NCBI GenBank assembly: GCA_021234155.1
Contig: JAJEKV010000049.1
Span: forward strand, 10,272,292-10,336,291
Length of the DNA stretch: 64,000 nt
Source of the DNA: Isoetes taiwanensis
Lineage: Eukaryota > Streptophyta > Lycopodiopsida > Isoetales > Isoetaceae
Direction: 5' to 3'
Shown here: positions 12,705 through 25,900 of the stretch, in pieces
Numbering within the stretch: position 1 is the first letter of the stretch
Layout: each line of letters begins with the position of its first letter
Position numbers and translations under genes: made by a program
The notes under the pieces: model-generated
Database searches by the model: none
The model's input: only the letters and a program-made list of their open reading frames with translations
Told to the model about the DNA's origin: nothing

Positions 12705-12975
12705 GAGTTGGAAGTTGTGGAACGGCCAGCTATACCATTGTCATCGGCCGAAATCGCTAAAAGGAAGAGGTCGAGGCTTTCTTCCTTTTCATCTCACACC
12801 TGAAAGTTATCCGGACTCATATTTGCATCCAAACCATTTTTCTTACCAAGTAGAGCAAATGGATTCTCAAGCATCTCCACATCTATTGTATCTCGTCTCA
12901 TTATCCGCCCAATTGGAGTTGCCTTTATGATTCCCCGGCGGTTCAAGAAGCCTTGCTCCTCGGTATTCTTGGTTA

Positions 12976-15149
12976 TCAAACTGCGAGAGCCCCCTTCTCG
13001 ATGAAGAAACGTCTCGAAATATATTTAGACGAGCCGACAATTGGTTGTGGAGAGTCCGCACATTTTGAGTTCACCATGTCATGAGAACCTCTGGATTTCC
13101 TGGCCAAATTTCTAGCTCTTATACCATGTTTGGAGGCCACCACTTGCCATTGAGTGTCCCCACCCAAGGCATCCACTTTAGAAAATGGCACACTTGGGGT
13201 CGCATTTCCAGGCACATCGGATGAAGAAGGGGTAGCAAAAGCTGGCGCAGGAGCGGGAGTGAATGGGGGAGTGACCGCAACCTGGAGGGGGACATGTGTC
13301 CCTTGAGGGGCTTCTCTCTGTGTATCGTCTTCAGTCACATGCACATGCTCTCTGTCATTGCCCTCGGAGGCATGATCGTTGACGTTTGCATGGCTTGGTT
13401 TGCTCACTTCTTCAAGATCCACATTGGGGAACATCCTCTTGATTTCCCAACCATTTAATAGCTTGAGTAAAAACTTAAAGCAACACTTTCCACTTTTCAC
13501 AGTTACTCCTTTGGGGATCTGCGTGTTGGCTGTGATAGCAACACAGATTCTAGGCCCTTTGGCAATAGAGTGAGATACATATGAGCCTAACGTGTTGGCA
13601 ATAGATTTTAGGAACTCCGGGACTAATAAGTCAGGTGGAAGATACTCTATTTCAAACCAGCAAGGGATTTTGATAGCGGAAAGCTTATTAGGGAGAAAGC
13701 CTGGCATGTAAAACTGGTACAGAATGAAGTCTCCTGCAAATGGGTCTGCTGCACGGGCAACTAATCTATCCACAACTGCTTCATTGTCAAACATGATGAG
13801 AAAAAAATTGTTACCCAGTGCCTTTAACGATTGGTGTTGGGGCAAACCTAACCTCTTCAGGTGAGCTGACAGCCATGAGTTTAACTGCGCAAAGTCCGAA
13901 AGCCCCCAGAAAGAAGCCCCACCATCGAAAGGAGATCAAACTTTCCAGATACCTTTTGTGCATCTCGTGATCAATTTCAACCACTGGGAAATTACCTTCC
14001 GTCTCCACACTAATGCCATTAACCAATCCAGGCTCAGTATTTGTAGTTCTTTGCCCTGTGGTTCCGGAAACAGACCTTTCGTAATGCTTGGAGAGCCTCC
14101 GGACTCTTGTGCTCCCCCAAGCAGGTAGCATGGGTTTGCTTTTGAATCCACTCCGAAAATCTCGGCTTGTTCACTATGCTCACTGAATCCTGCCCTTTCC
14201 AAGCTGAGCCTTTTGGATGAATCCCCCTATTTTGTGTAAGATTCCCTAGGCTACCATCAGTCCCATCACTATGATGCTCTGGTCCAGTATTCTTTCCCCT
14301 GTTTACAACCCTGCTTTCTAGAGATGAATAGTCCACCGATTTGTCTAGATTAGCTGTCTCATTGGGTGTTTGTTCGTTGGTGGATTTTTCTACATCATTT
14401 GGAGTGCCACTAGCTTCCTGATTTCCGACTTCCACCTCTAACGCTTTGGAGTTTTGCATTTTAGACATTGGACTATTCATTTCTTCCACCTCTAACGCTT
14501 TGGAGTTTTGCATTTTAGACATTGGACTATCCAAATGTACAGAGGGCTTACTTGTAGCGCTTATTTGTTGACCCTTTGGAGCTTTCCTTGCTGACTCCAT
14601 TTGAATCTTGTTATGCTGTGCTAGTATTGAGTCTATTCTTGCAGCAGACTTCTGCCTCAGCTCCAACAGCTTGATTTCGTCAAGTTTTTTCCTTGCTTGT
14701 TGATCCCCCTCCTTAGTATCACCCTCCTTAGAAATTGCCTCCAAGGCATTCGTGCATCGGTTTAGAGCCATGTCTGCTCCCGCTGTCGATTTAGAAAGAA
14801 CTTGGATCACCGATTGCTCATCTCCATCTAAATCTGCATTAGAAATTGGAGCTTCCGCCTCCGAACCCATCACTGATCCAGAAAATAATGAAGGGCGAAA
14901 TTTCAAGGGGATGCATGCCCGCCCCTGGTCGTTTCCTTCTTCTGTAGTAGCAGAAGCAACAGAAAGAGATGGGGCTTTTGCCCTGGATATCTGAGTCGGC
15001 CCTTCCTGGACCCGACCAGCAAAAATGGGGCCACCAGGAGGCCTCCCCCGATCGATTCCGGCAGCTATTGCTGCTGCCTCCTGAACAGCAGCCGCCCGAC
15101 CGCCCGCCTCCTCCATCGCCACGTCACCCATCATCCACCGTGCCAACAT
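12976..15149 (-). pseudogene. LINE-1 ORF1: RNA-binding protein remnant
   Basis: The N-terminal part (15149 to 14034) is an Ala/Gly-rich then Lys/Glu/Ser-rich region and contains a duplicated segment (SPMSKMQNSKALEVE twice, encoded by two near-identical blocks at about 14425-14527). A frameshift near 13850-14100 moves the frame to the second part (13845 to 12976), whose LGNNFFLIMFDNEAVVDRL and KIPCWFEIEYLPP resemble the DUF4283-type domain usual in plant LINE ORF1. I see no zinc knuckle in this copy. ORF1 proteins package the element RNA; that is family knowledge, not visible here. Confidence 0.7.
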
Positions 15150-15439
15150 TTTTCAAATTACCTAAGTTATTTATTTCTAACCATGAGCTATTTTGGATGT
15201 ATGTGTGGTACAAGATTGAGTTTAGTCAAAAGAGCCACAGAACGCCTATTGGGGAACTTCTAGGGCATGGTGGCACTGCTGGGTTACTAAATGTCTAAGG
15301 TGTAAATTGATTTATTAACAAGAGAATGTACGTTATCATAGCTAGCAGATTTAGTAGAGATATTGTATGTGAATTCCTTATGGGGGGAATAACCTGTTGG
15401 TGGCAAGTGTTATGAGATGCATAAGTATTGGGACTTGCA

Positions 15440-16230
15440 CCGGATCTTTGAACAAGCTACTTCAACTCGGGCAGGTTGTATGGCAACATCGGCAAGAGTA
15501 TAAGTTAGGCACATGTATAGTAAACATTCTAATGAACACCACATGTCATGGTCTTTGCCTTGTTCCACTGTTGTCTTGGTATTTGATTATGTCTATTGGA
15601 ACCTCCGGGGTCGGACTTCCAGGTTCGGTGGCCTGGGTTGCTCCGGCATGACTCATGTTCTATGTTCTCTGTATTTGTGCTCTGTGACACCGGGCGTTAG
15701 TTCTCCTGGCCGGGATTGCTACGTCAGTCAACTCTTGTGAACTCCCATGGTAAGAGATCCTCCAGTGCCAGACGTGGGCTGGGAAGGGTATGCGCATACG
15801 AGGTTCACCCCACCAACTCCGCCAACGGGGCTCGGAATGTGAGCTGGCTGGACATTCCTCTGCTAACAGGGCCTGCATGTAGGCTGGCTGAGCTTCCCAT
15901 TGTCCTGGAGCTATGGTTATGATGTCTTGTATTTTGGCTATGCTCTTTGTTTCTGATGCTCATGTGTTCTATTTCATTTGATCATGTTGTTATTGTCTAG
16001 CACTATACTCATATAGGATATGGTGTCTTGCTTGTGCTTATGTCTTTGTATCCAAGATTCCAGAGTATTTCCATGCAAGCAGTGGCAGCCAGGGATCCCC
16101 ACTTAGTCACGAGGACTAACCCCAGTGAGTGCATGTGCAGTGAATAAGCAAGGGATGGCAGCAGTGCAGCTGAGGATCGTGGTTGAGCGAAGCTTCTGGG
16201 TTGAATTGTTCACAGTTAGATGTTATATTT
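15440..16230 (+). repeat. Dispersed repeat family X, copy 1
   Basis: This stretch aligns, with many substitutions, to the reverse complement of 54645-55320. Shared words in the same order include GTATGGCAACATC-like, TTAGGCACATGTA, CCGGGGTCGGACTTCCAGGT-like, GTATGCGCATACGAGGTTCA (nearly exact) and GAGCTTCCCATTGTCCTGGA (exact). No conserved reading frame spans both, so it may be an LTR or a non-autonomous element. Its boundaries are estimated. Confidence 0.7.
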
Positions 16231-17150
16231 GTTGAGAAAGTGAACTCCTTGGATGTTAACTTTATATAATTACATTGAATTCATAAGTATTTGCCCATTG
16301 AGTTTGGAGTATGTAATTTCAACTGTGCAAAAGAAAGATTCAATTCTTCACCATAATATCAACCTAGAATTAGTGGAAGTTTTGACAAGATCCCAAGTTG
16401 CCAGGAGGGTCAACTCGACAGGCTCATCACATAAATTGACCAAATGCAAGCCACTTCTAGTCAAAGGCATCACCTTTTTAGGCATATTGAACATTGCACA
16501 AATAGCCAATTCAAACATGGAAAGAAACTCCAGATTGGAAATACTCAGTTGCCTTGCTCCAATAGTTCTTGCATTCTCGAACTTCCAAATGCACCAAATG
16601 GCAATTTATTTCAAAATGTTAACAAAGACATTTCTTCGAAAATAGAATTGAATTGTATTAAATGTGTTTTTATCTAGAAAGACAAATAGGCCATGTGATT
16701 CAAACAATTACTGTCTAAAATTAAAAAACCCCCACCCCAAAGGATTTTGAAGGAAAAAACCTTAGTAGAAATAAGCCTGCTGACAGACTATATAGTGGTA
16801 CATATCAAGGTATGTCGAAGGACACAACTGGCTGCACATATCATCTCTTAAAGATAATCCCAGTATCCCACGAAAATCATGTGCAACATCATATGGAGTG
16901 GCTGGATAGACAGGATGAACTCAACATAGCTTGATTTGATAGGTCCAACTGCATGTCTCAATTTAGAGGTGGCGAGCATCTATGAAAATAGATGCAATGA
17001 GTCCATGCTTCTCCAAAGTTAAATGTGTTCGCACGTACCCTTGTAGATCCCGCTCAAGCGTGGGATGGATCTGGCTTTTGTAGTTTGCAGTTCTTACTGT
17101 TCCTAAGTCCTAGCATCCAAAAGCTTACCAAGGAAACCTGCATTGAAATA
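16231..17150. other. No recognisable gene
   Basis: AT-rich sequence. A 130-codon open frame at 16253-16645 has no recognisable domain and no supporting context; left unassigned. Confidence 0.3.
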
Positions 17151-17154
17151 CTGT

Positions 17155-18260
17155 CTCAAGTGATGTGAGGTCCGGGAAGCGAGTGTCGCCCATACTGACC
17201 AAGTATATGAGATGAGGCTCTAGCGGAGCCCTCTTGGAGGCAAGAAATTGGTCTCATGCAGAAATATCCGATGTGTTGTGGGCGGATCACGTATAAAATG
17301 GTCCGAAGCAGCTCATTAGTAGTTCATAACGCTCTTCCAGAATAACACTAATATGAGACCCGAACTTGACTCCAACTGCCTGGGCCAAAAAAGGCCTTTT
17401 GAATCCCCTCCAAGTCATTCCAGGTGGCAAATGATACCACCGGTCCCCGCACCACCACCCCATATAACAAAACAAACTCCACCAAGACCATAAACAAGAG
17501 AGACTGATGGACCTAGTTATAGCTGTCACTCGTTGCTGGATAGAAGTAGACTCTACTCGTAGGTACTTGTAGGTGGGCACAACCTCCAAATTTTGACATG
17601 ATAAGTGAAGGCGAGCGGCCTTGATTGACGTGAAGATGAGATGAGAAGCATCTTAGTCTTAGCCAAATTCACACCCATTCCAATGGCCTGTTAGTGGCAT
17701 TCAAATACTACTGCATGTCAGCCAAAATGTAAGCTAAGAGGTCCACATCGTCGGCATAGATGAATTGCTAGACAATATGGTGTATGAGTTGAACCCCTCC
17801 ACCTCCATGCTGAACAAACCAGCCTTCTAATTGATCAATGTACAGACCAAACACCATTGAAGAGAGTGGGCATCCTTGGCCGACCTCAATACTGCTATTT
17901 ATCAGTTGGCCTGACGGTGGCATTCGGGCTAATCGTGCTTCATATAACTAGTATACTAGATATTGCAAGTACTAGGGGACTCTTAACTACATCAATCTCT
18001 CACATAACTTCTATCTATGTATCATGTCAAAGGCCTTTGCAAAGTTGACAAAGCAGCAACACAAGTCTTGCTAGTGAAAATTTGATCAATTGGGAATGTT
18101 TGAGCTTAAACCCTGTCTATGTAAAGGCTTGGACCTCTATTTCCTTTGCCCATAGTGTCAGTTGCTGCTCCAAAATGCAACCAACATGTTTTGCAGACAA
18201 TGAGCTAACCATGATTGTGCGGTAGTAACAAGGTGACCTAGCAAATGCACTAATGACCTG
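17155..18260 (-). mobile_element. Decayed non-L1 LINE fragment
   Basis: On the minus strand, joining frames recovers CCFVNFAKAFDMIHR (RT motif A, about 18010-18055), a degraded GLYIDQLEGWFVQHGGGGVQL (about 17790-17850), YADDVDLLAYILADMQ (about 17710-17760) and the downstream YKYLRVESTSIQQR / PGMTWRGFKRPFLAQAVGVKFGSHI blocks (17287-17589). These match the copy at 56-58 kb. Numerous stops and frameshifts; no tail or target duplication identified. Confidence 0.65.
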
Positions 18261-18780
18261 CAGTTGCACTAATAACAAAAGATTTCCAACTATTCTCTAA
18301 ACTTTTGCTTGTTTTGGGGTCAAAGTATAAAAAAATGCCCTTCTTTTTAGATGGTGTCTTTTTAGGGGGGTTGGGGGGGAAAAAAAAAGGAGACACACTT
18401 TAGAAGACAACCTTCATTTAACTCTCTTCCTCCTATTATTATTTGTAAAGAAAATTTGTTTTCCCTAGAACATCACATAAATCAAAGAGTACATCAAATG
18501 ACATAGCTCAGAAACATCATAAGGAGAATTTTATTAAAACATAACTGCATAAATCAATGTACATCATTACAAAAAACCAAAATAAGGTTCTCAAACATAA
18601 TGTTTGTACGGTAAAATGAAATGAGCCTATAATGGCATAACACATTGATTATATAAAAAATGTATGAGAACATCTTGACTAGAAAATTGAGCATGATATA
18701 AAAGAGGAACAATCAGAGCATTTAGAAACCCTTATCAACATACAAAGGATGACTACAACAAAAATTTTCTACCAGCAAGT
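18261..18780. other. AT-rich spacer with a G-run/A-run tract
   Basis: No gene seen. A short G-rich then A-rich tract (GGGGGGTTGGGGGGG followed by AAAAAAAAA) lies near 18365-18390; the rest is AT-rich. Confidence 0.4.
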
Positions 18781-20072
18781 AAAGTTGGGTCTGACGTATC
18801 ATTGTACTCATCAACGCCTTCACTTTCATTCAAAATTGTTTCAGAGGTCTCATTTTTGCTTGAGGAACTGAAGTAGCCTCTTCATCATTTTCATCATCAT
18901 TTCCATCTTCTGGATGTTCCTCATCTGAGCCATCATCACACAAAGATTTGAGCAGGTTGAATAGTCTTCCGGCCTAGCTTGTTGTCAACCTTCAATAGAA
19001 GTCATAAGCTAAGACTTAGTTCTTACTCAAGTCTATTATATCTATTTGGTTCTTGTGCGTTGCCTTCTTTTCCTTTTTTACTGGATCGTATCGGCCAATA
19101 TAAGGATCTGCTGGCACAGTGGCATACCAATGAACTTTGACTTGTGAGGTAAGGCTTTCCTTGCAATCCAAAAAGGACAATCCTTATTATGATCCATAGA
19201 TGACATAACAATTAGAAGAAGAAGAAGAAGAGATTTTAACGTCACGCCACAAGGCAGCGTCCTATCGGACATGTGACACTTTACAACACACCCAGATGGG
19301 TCCTGCCCCCACCACTTTACATAGCATTCCTTTCTAAAGGTCAGCAAGTTTTTTAGGAGTCAATGGATTCTTTGTTGTAGCATGTCTAGGTCCCAAATAC
19401 ATCTCATGATTCTGAGGTTCTTCAAGTACTTCCTTCATCTTAAAGACTGGAGAGTCTTGTTGGATTTCTTCAGCAGTGACAGGCCTTTGTTTAACAGGCC
19501 AACTGAAAGGCATCTCTAAGAAAGTTCTCCTCAAAGAGTTAGTCATATCAGTCATGACTTCGAAGAAATCTTCCCACCATTTTTTATCTTCCTCATTAAA
19601 GTACTTGAAGCACAGTCTTATGTTCTTTTCCATGTTCTTTAATGAAACAAAATGATCTTTTCCCATATTCTTACCTATGAAGTCTATAGAACTTTTCAGT
19701 GTCTACTGAACTGCATGTATCATGTGTTTCGCTTGAGGAATATACTTAAGGGTTCACTAGGTAGCCCATGTTTTGGAAGAAACAAAGAACTTTCCTTGAA
19801 GACATGCTTTCTCTTCATGCATCAAAAACTTTACATGGTGTTGAAATGTTAAATTGTTTAACTGATTGATAGCAGTTCCTCTATTTGATTGACTCATGAA
19901 AATCATAAGTCTCTGCCAAGACTTCCACAACTAGAGCTAGAGTGTAAGCTTGTTCAATTACTTCACACATTGAGTAAAGACAATAAGCATGTTTTCTGTG
20001 CAATCTTACGAGAAATCTTCTAAACATCTGGTCTATTCGATCATGTGTGTGACTAACTAGTAACCTTACCAA
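18781..20072 (-). pseudogene. Transposase-like gene, C-terminal part (DUF7869-like)
   Basis: Read right to left, 20072-19881 encodes LLVSHTHDRIDQMFRRFLVRLHRKHAY. From memory this matches the GHTHEDIDQ-FS signature of large eukaryotic transposase-like proteins carrying a DUF7869 domain. 19666-19334 (NEEDKKWWEDFFEVM, NHEMYLGPRHATTKNPLTPKK) and 19347-19078 (RKECYVKWWGQDPSGCV) look like successive blocks of the same C-terminal region, in different frames, followed by an acidic Glu/Asp/Ser-rich tail region to about 18800. The N-terminal blocks are at 22322-22756 and 29932-30300 on the same strand, so the gene has been split. The family assignment is by motif only. Confidence 0.5.
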
Positions 20073-20147
20073 CTAGATGCAGCTTCAAGAAGTCTGCCTC
20101 TGGTTGGAACATTAATAAAGTGTGACAAAGATATCTTCTTTTAGTCC

Positions 20148-21620
20148 ATGCCATCTACCACAATTGACATGTACTGTAATGGCTTCTCCATTGATTTTTT
20201 TTTTTTGTGTTTTGCAAGCTTCTTCCTTTCTAGAGATGCATTTCGAGTTCTGTATGAAAAAGTGCTTATGCATATATCTTTACCATTTTCATTGGATATC
20301 CAAGACCATGTCGAAAGCAATCTTGGGGTGAAACAGGGATGTTCGCTATCCCCCACATTGTTTGGATTTTTTATTGATGGTTTAGAGGATTGGTTGCTCA
20401 AGAATTGCCCGAGGGAATGGAAATACGTGATCCAATTGCTAATGTATGCAGATGATGTAGTCATTTTTTGCGCGCTCTAAGGATCATATGCAAAAACACT
20501 TGGGTTGGCTGATTTTTGTGATCAAACATGTATGCAAGTGAACCTCGAAAAAATGAGCATTACGATAGTAGGAACGCTTAAACAAGAACCCATCTTCAGA
20601 TATAAGGGGAGTGTGATAAGTATGTGTGATTCATACAAATATTTGGGCCTTGTATTTAGCAGAAATCATAGATGGAACGCATGCATCACACAACGAATTG
20701 ATGGTGGACAAAGGGCTTTATATGCATTGCAGAGAATGTGTGGAAAACACACATTTGGTCATGGAATCTTAAGATGAAACTCTTTCAGTTGCTTGTGCAG
20801 AGCGTAGCCTTATATAGATGTGAATTTTGGGGACCATAATGCCTATGGGATGATATTGAGCAAGTCTTAAAAAAATTCTTGGGACTGGAATTAGGAGTTG
20901 GAATTAGGAGTTAAAAGCTCAAACCCCTTACTCTATGATGTTAGTAGAACGTGGTCTCATGCCTTTGGAAGGGGAAGCGATCCTTAGATGCATTAAGTAT
21001 TCTAAGAAAGTGTTACTCATGGAATTACATGCAGGGCTTTGTTAGTCAGCAAGGAGAATGATTTGTTCCAAGATGTCAAGGAGTGGCTCAATAAATGGGA
21101 TATACAATGGGATGAAGTGGTCTTGATAAAATCTAATTTAAGACAATGGATATCCAGGAAGGTACATAAGAAGATGTGGCGCAGCCCAAGACCAAAATGA
21201 TTTTATATAAGCAGAATATTAACCCCACGTTGGAATGAGAAAAAATATTTCTATCGAAAAAAGACATGCTATTTGCAGAATTTGGCTTAGTTCATATCAT
21301 TTAGGTGTGGAAATGGGTAGATGGGACATATTTTTCCTAGAGATGAAAGATACTATAAAATGTGTGGGGAAGATAAAGTAGAAGATGAGGACCATGCATT
21401 GCTCCAATATACGGCATAGAATGTATTGTGTGATGAGCTTGGAATACACTACGAAGATCTGCCAACCGTTTTCAATTAGGGAAGTATTTGATTGAGATTT
21501 TACAGTATAGAGAAGTTTGTATGCATAATCATAATGTTGATGACAATGACAGTTTGAATGAGAGTGATGAGCTAGATGAGGACTCAGAAACTCATTTATT
21601 GTTTTACGATGATATTTAAA
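20148..21620 (+). mobile_element. LINE reverse-transcriptase fragment inserted in the transposase gene
   Basis: The plus strand reads LGVKQGCSLSPTLFGFFIDGLEDWLLK and LLMYADDVVIFCAL (20317-20480), the motif B and YADD core of a LINE reverse transcriptase. Then NLEKMSITIVG, YKYLGLVFSRNHRWNA and RALYALQRMCG (20505-20777) follow, and near 21370-21420 a DED-HALLQ zinc-finger-like tail. Stops and frameshifts break it after 20777. It lies in the opposite orientation between two halves of the transposase-like gene (20072 and 22322), so it is a later insertion. The sequence is related to, but distinct from, the 17-kb and 57-kb copies. No poly(A) or target duplication found. Confidence 0.7.
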
Positions 21621-21645
21621 ATTGCCGTCTAATAGGCCCAGGGAA

Positions 21646-22190
21646 TAAATTACTAGTCACATATTTCTTATTAGCCATAATGGCTTTAGCTAAACGTGCC
21701 CGAGAATTCCACACATTTTCCCTCTTCTACTTTCTAACATTTAGATAAACTAACCAAAAGTTCATCCCAAAACTTTCTGTGGTGTGGCCCAACTAAGAAT
21801 ATTAAGCTAAACTTACTATACTTTTTTTCAATTGTTTCCATTTACTTTAATCATTTTATTAATAAAAACATCCTACAAGAATGCCAGCTAGCTAAAGTCT
21901 ACCATAGATGCTATAAACTAAATTACTATTCATATATTTCTTATAAACTAGAATAATATCAGCTAAACTAGCCCAAAATTCATTTAAAAAGTTTCTATGA
22001 TTTAGCTAAGCAATACAAAATTCCACTCTCTCTTTCTAGCATTTGGCTAAAGAGATCGAAGGTTGGTGCGGGCGCGAAAAAAGTTAAACTAAAATTATTA
22101 TTTTTTCTCCAATTTTTTCCACTTACTATAGCCATTTTTTGAAAATGTGCTAAAAAATTGCCAAATAGCTAAGTTTAGCCCTTAAATTAT
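21646..22190. repeat. Diverged direct tandem duplication, unit about 270-285 bp
   Basis: Two successive blocks share the same word order: TTACTA-TCA-ATATTTCTTAT, then CTTTCTA(A/G)CATTT, then a T-rich run followed by CCA-TTTACT-, then AATGCCA/ATTGCCA and TAGCTAA. Unit 1 spans about 21646-21918 and unit 2 about 21929-22190. Both are AT-rich, non-coding and strongly diverged. Confidence 0.45.
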
Positions 22191-22321
22191 TCCATGATAA
22201 GCCTTCGGGGCCTCTCATGGATATAATACACTTTCTTTCTAGAGCTTGAGCTTAACTGCTATGTTATAGTATCTACAAGGAGGGTATAAGAAATAAGTAG
22301 GACTCTAGCTTGGTAGCAAAG

Positions 22322-22756
22322 TTATATAATTTTTCCTCTGCCTATATCCGCATAGACAAAATAAATAAATTTATACTTACTCTTTTCAAGAAGATTGGTT
22401 GCCATTAGTCTCTTCTCTTTCAAAAGTGCACAGGTTGAACAAATAGAAAAACTATGCCTCTTTGGTATTCTCACCAAATTAAATCCTTGCTTCCATAATC
22501 TCAAGAAATAAGAGTACGAAATGAACATTTGGTTTGACACCTTAAAGAGGTCTCTGTAGATGGTGTAGACTTCCTTCTTGGTTATGCTGTCTGTCAAGTT
22601 ATATATGGGACTGTTAGGCAGCTTTTCACAATTTGAGTCAAAGAAATCGACTAGCCATGCTTTGGCCTCTAGACAATGCACACCGACCACCTTCTTTGGA
22701 TGGCAATAGTCGTCAATACAAGGGTTCCTGTCCAACCTTCTTTGGGCCCATGTCAT
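22322..22756 (-). pseudogene. Transposase-like gene, middle part (DUF7869-like)
   Basis: A 144-codon open frame, minus strand. Its core IPKRHSFSICSTCALLKEK, preceded by KKEVYTIYRDLF and LWKQGFNLV, resembles the IPK--RFSKC--C--LK segment of DUF7869-type transposase-like proteins (motif recalled, no search run). The frame begins two bases from the LINE-2 target duplication. Beyond LINE-2, at 29932, the same strand continues with a plausible upstream block, showing that LINE-2 landed inside this gene. The C-terminal blocks are at 20072-18781. Confidence 0.5.
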
Positions 22757-22935
22757 TCGTCAACTATCTTTTTTTTTTTTTCAGGAAAAGGAAGGATTAT
22801 ATTACTCATAAGTTAAAAACATACAAAATAAGGCTTATAGCCCATAACAGAAAAAATTAAAACAGTAATACAGTAGCAGTAGATCCAATCATCCATTTGG
22901 CACAAAATGTAGTCTGTCTGATCTAATGATCACCT

Positions 22936-25900
22936 TCAAAGCCATATACCGGAAATAGAGGGAGCAGAATTTTGTGAAATTGGAGTGACAGCAGAAGGAA
23001 TAGGCAATGGAGATAAGTTCAGCAATGATTCCGGAATGGCAGGGAGGTCAGGGAAAGACGTGAAATAGGGGGGAGCAAGCCAGTTGATCTCAGCCCAGGA
23101 GGGGGTCAACAACAGAAGCTCATCAATAGGAACCTGAATAATATCCAATAGAACACCAGCTGCAGCCTCACATCTGCCCTTGTGATAATAGTACATGGAC
23201 CTTAAGCAGGAAAATTGTCTTTCTGTGAGAAGACGGTTGTGAGCTCCAATGAACTTGTGCAAGATATGAGCGTTGTAAGCTTCCTTGAGCAGGAATTTTA
23301 GCCGAAAAGTAGCCCTTACAGCCTGTCTGGGAGTCCCCGAATGGTGAGTAGGTACATCATCCGGAAGAATTGTCCCCCTAAAGACGTGGACCACACTGTT
23401 CAAAAAGGCTGCAATCCACAAAGGCATTCAAGTCAATGAGAGAATCAAAATGAATAGTGAAGAAATTAGACTTGAAGGATCCCCAGTTCAGCCAATCCAA
23501 GTCAAATTTCTCTAATTTTAGAGCCTTATGAGCCATGGCACATCTAACAAGTTCAAATTGAAAATTGAGCTTCATCCAGTTAAGGTCACATTTCCTGTTT
23601 GCCAGAGCCACATTATTTCTATGCTTCCAAACTATCCACAAGGCTAATTGTAAGATTGTGTAATTGACATTGGAATTCTGGCGCTGGAAGAATTGAGAAA
23701 TACTGGATATAGAATCAAGATCAGGGATTTTCAAACCCGACCGAGTCAACCATCTCCAAAAGTCCTGAATCCTTTGGCAAGTGAAAATGTGTAGCACAGA
23801 CTCATCCTGAGTGTTACAGAGTTGGCAGAGAGCACTATGAACAGACTTGAAGTTCCTCTTGATCATGTTAGTATTGCTCAGGATAGCATTATAAAGAATG
23901 AGCCAAGAAAAAACTTTTATCTTAGGGCAGGCATAGGATTTCCAGCTGGATTGAAGAGTTTTCTTGAAGTTCTTGAGGGAAAGACCCTGGAGAGAGGCAT
24001 GTTTTCTGCTTTTTTTTGAGGAAGACATGCATGGTAAATCTTAGAAACTTTATAGCTCCTCTTGACTTTGAAAAACCAGTTCAGGGGTGAGTGACTTTCC
24101 CCTTTACCATCTTTGCCTAAGAAAGGGGAATAAGTCTGCACAACTTTCTTGTAAATAGATCTATGAGTAGCACCCCCTCCCACTTTCTTCTTAATCACTT
24201 CCCAAGGAATCCAATTTTCCTCATCATCAATAAGGTCTCTGACATAAAGAATATTAGCAGAGTGCCATTTTTTGTAGCAGGTTGGATGACTTATAGCCAT
24301 AGCCAGGGAGGAGGAAGGGGCCATCACAGGTGACCAGAATATGGAAGTATCCCTCACAGAATTAGAAAGTTTGTCATGAGTAAAAATTACAGCCACCTTC
24401 TCCCAGGCTTTAAAGATACTCCTGAGAAGAGGGGAAATATTGGCTGCACATTGAAAATTATAAAAGGCGAAGTCCGGGAGTGATGTTTAAGAGAGGGGCT
24501 TCCTAGGGTTTGCTCTTGTTAAACCGAACCCGATAAAGTCCATAGCGAGGAGATTGGAAGCCGAGATGGCTTTCCACACATTCTTGGCCCCAAGAACTTG
24601 GGCACGAAGAAATAAGGACTTACATCCCAAAATTCCCCGATTTTTACTATGAGTCACCGATCCCGTGCGCTTAGATGAGTGCCTTGCCAAATATACTCTT
24701 TAATACATTGCTCAATCTTACTATAGGAAGCTCTGTCAGCGATCAGAGCAGAAGAAAAGTAGACATGACTACTAGCAAGGACAGAATTGGCAATCAAGAT
24801 CCTCCCAGCCAGAGACAAGGAACCTTTAAGGAGGAGAAGCTTTTTCCTGATCCTATTAATAAGAGGCTGCCAGGCTATCTTATGAGACATTTGCACTGCA
24901 AGGGGGAGCCCTAAGAGAGTCAAATATTGCCCATTGGGAACAAACTTGATGCCATGTGTGTTAAGGTCAGGATATGAACCATCAGCTAGAATAGAACGTT
25001 TGGCATAGTTCAAGTGAATTCCAGAAGCAGCACTGAATTTGGAAATACAGTCCATGAAATTGCTCATATTGTTATTATCAGCTCTGAGCATGGTAAAGGT
25101 ATCATCAGCATATTGAAGAATCGAGAGCTGTTTATTAGAATCAGGCATTTGAAGCCCTTGGAGCAGACCCTTATCTTGATAAGAGAGGACCATCTTGGTA
25201 AGAATTTCAGCTGCAATTAAGAAGAGGTAGGGGGCTAGGGGGCAACCTTGTCTCACCCCTCTTTGGATGGGGAAAAAACTAGTGGGAGTTCCATTGACAA
25301 TAACACAGGAAGTGGCTTTTTGGTTTAACCCCAATATTAGCTCAATAAGGGCAGGATGAATGCCTATGTGAACAAGAGCTTTCTCAAGGAATTTCCATGA
25401 AATGCAGTCATAAGACCTTCTAAAGTCCAAGTTGTCTAGAATGGATCTGCTAGGAAGGAAAGCAGATTGACAAGCATTCACTTTGTTATGGAGATGGACC
25501 AAAATTCTACCAGCAATAATTTTAGCCACCAGCTTATACAAGGTGGTGGTCAAAGAGATAGGGCGCCATTCATTTGTTTTGGAGGGAGCTTCAGTCTTAG
25601 GGATAAGCGAAATGACTCCAACATTGAAGGTGGGATAAATAGTCCTGGCTCTCCAGACACCTTGGACAAATTGAATAATGTCTTCCTTCATTATAGGCCA
25701 GAATTCCACAAAGAATTCAGGCTGAAAGCCATCTATACCAGGACTTTTTCCATGCTTCATCTTCTTGAGAGTTTCAAAGATCTCAGGGAGTTCAGGGAGT
25801 TCTGTCCAGTCATCATCCATCACTTCACTAGGGGGGCCAACAATATCAAAGATTTCCTGGATTTTGTTGTTCTCTATTTCCTCCTCCTTAAAGAGATTAG

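Larger units (their letters stand above)
8633..15168 (-). mobile_element. LINE-1: near-complete L1-type LINE with 11-bp target duplication
   Basis: The element reads right to left. Its 3' end is a T-run on the plus strand (8642-8664, the poly(A) tail) and its 5' end lies near 15157. The flanks TTACCTAAGTT at 8633-8643 and 15158-15168 are identical, an 11-bp target-site duplication whose last two bases are shared with the tail. Between them lie ORF1 (15149 to 12976) and ORF2 (12704 to about 8870; endonuclease, reverse transcriptase, C-terminal region), the standard plant L1 order. The first ATG of ORF1 is only about 9 bases from the 5' boundary, so the copy may be slightly 5' truncated. Both ORFs are broken by frameshifts and stops, so it is not autonomous. 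Length between the duplications is about 6.5 kb. Confidence 0.9.
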
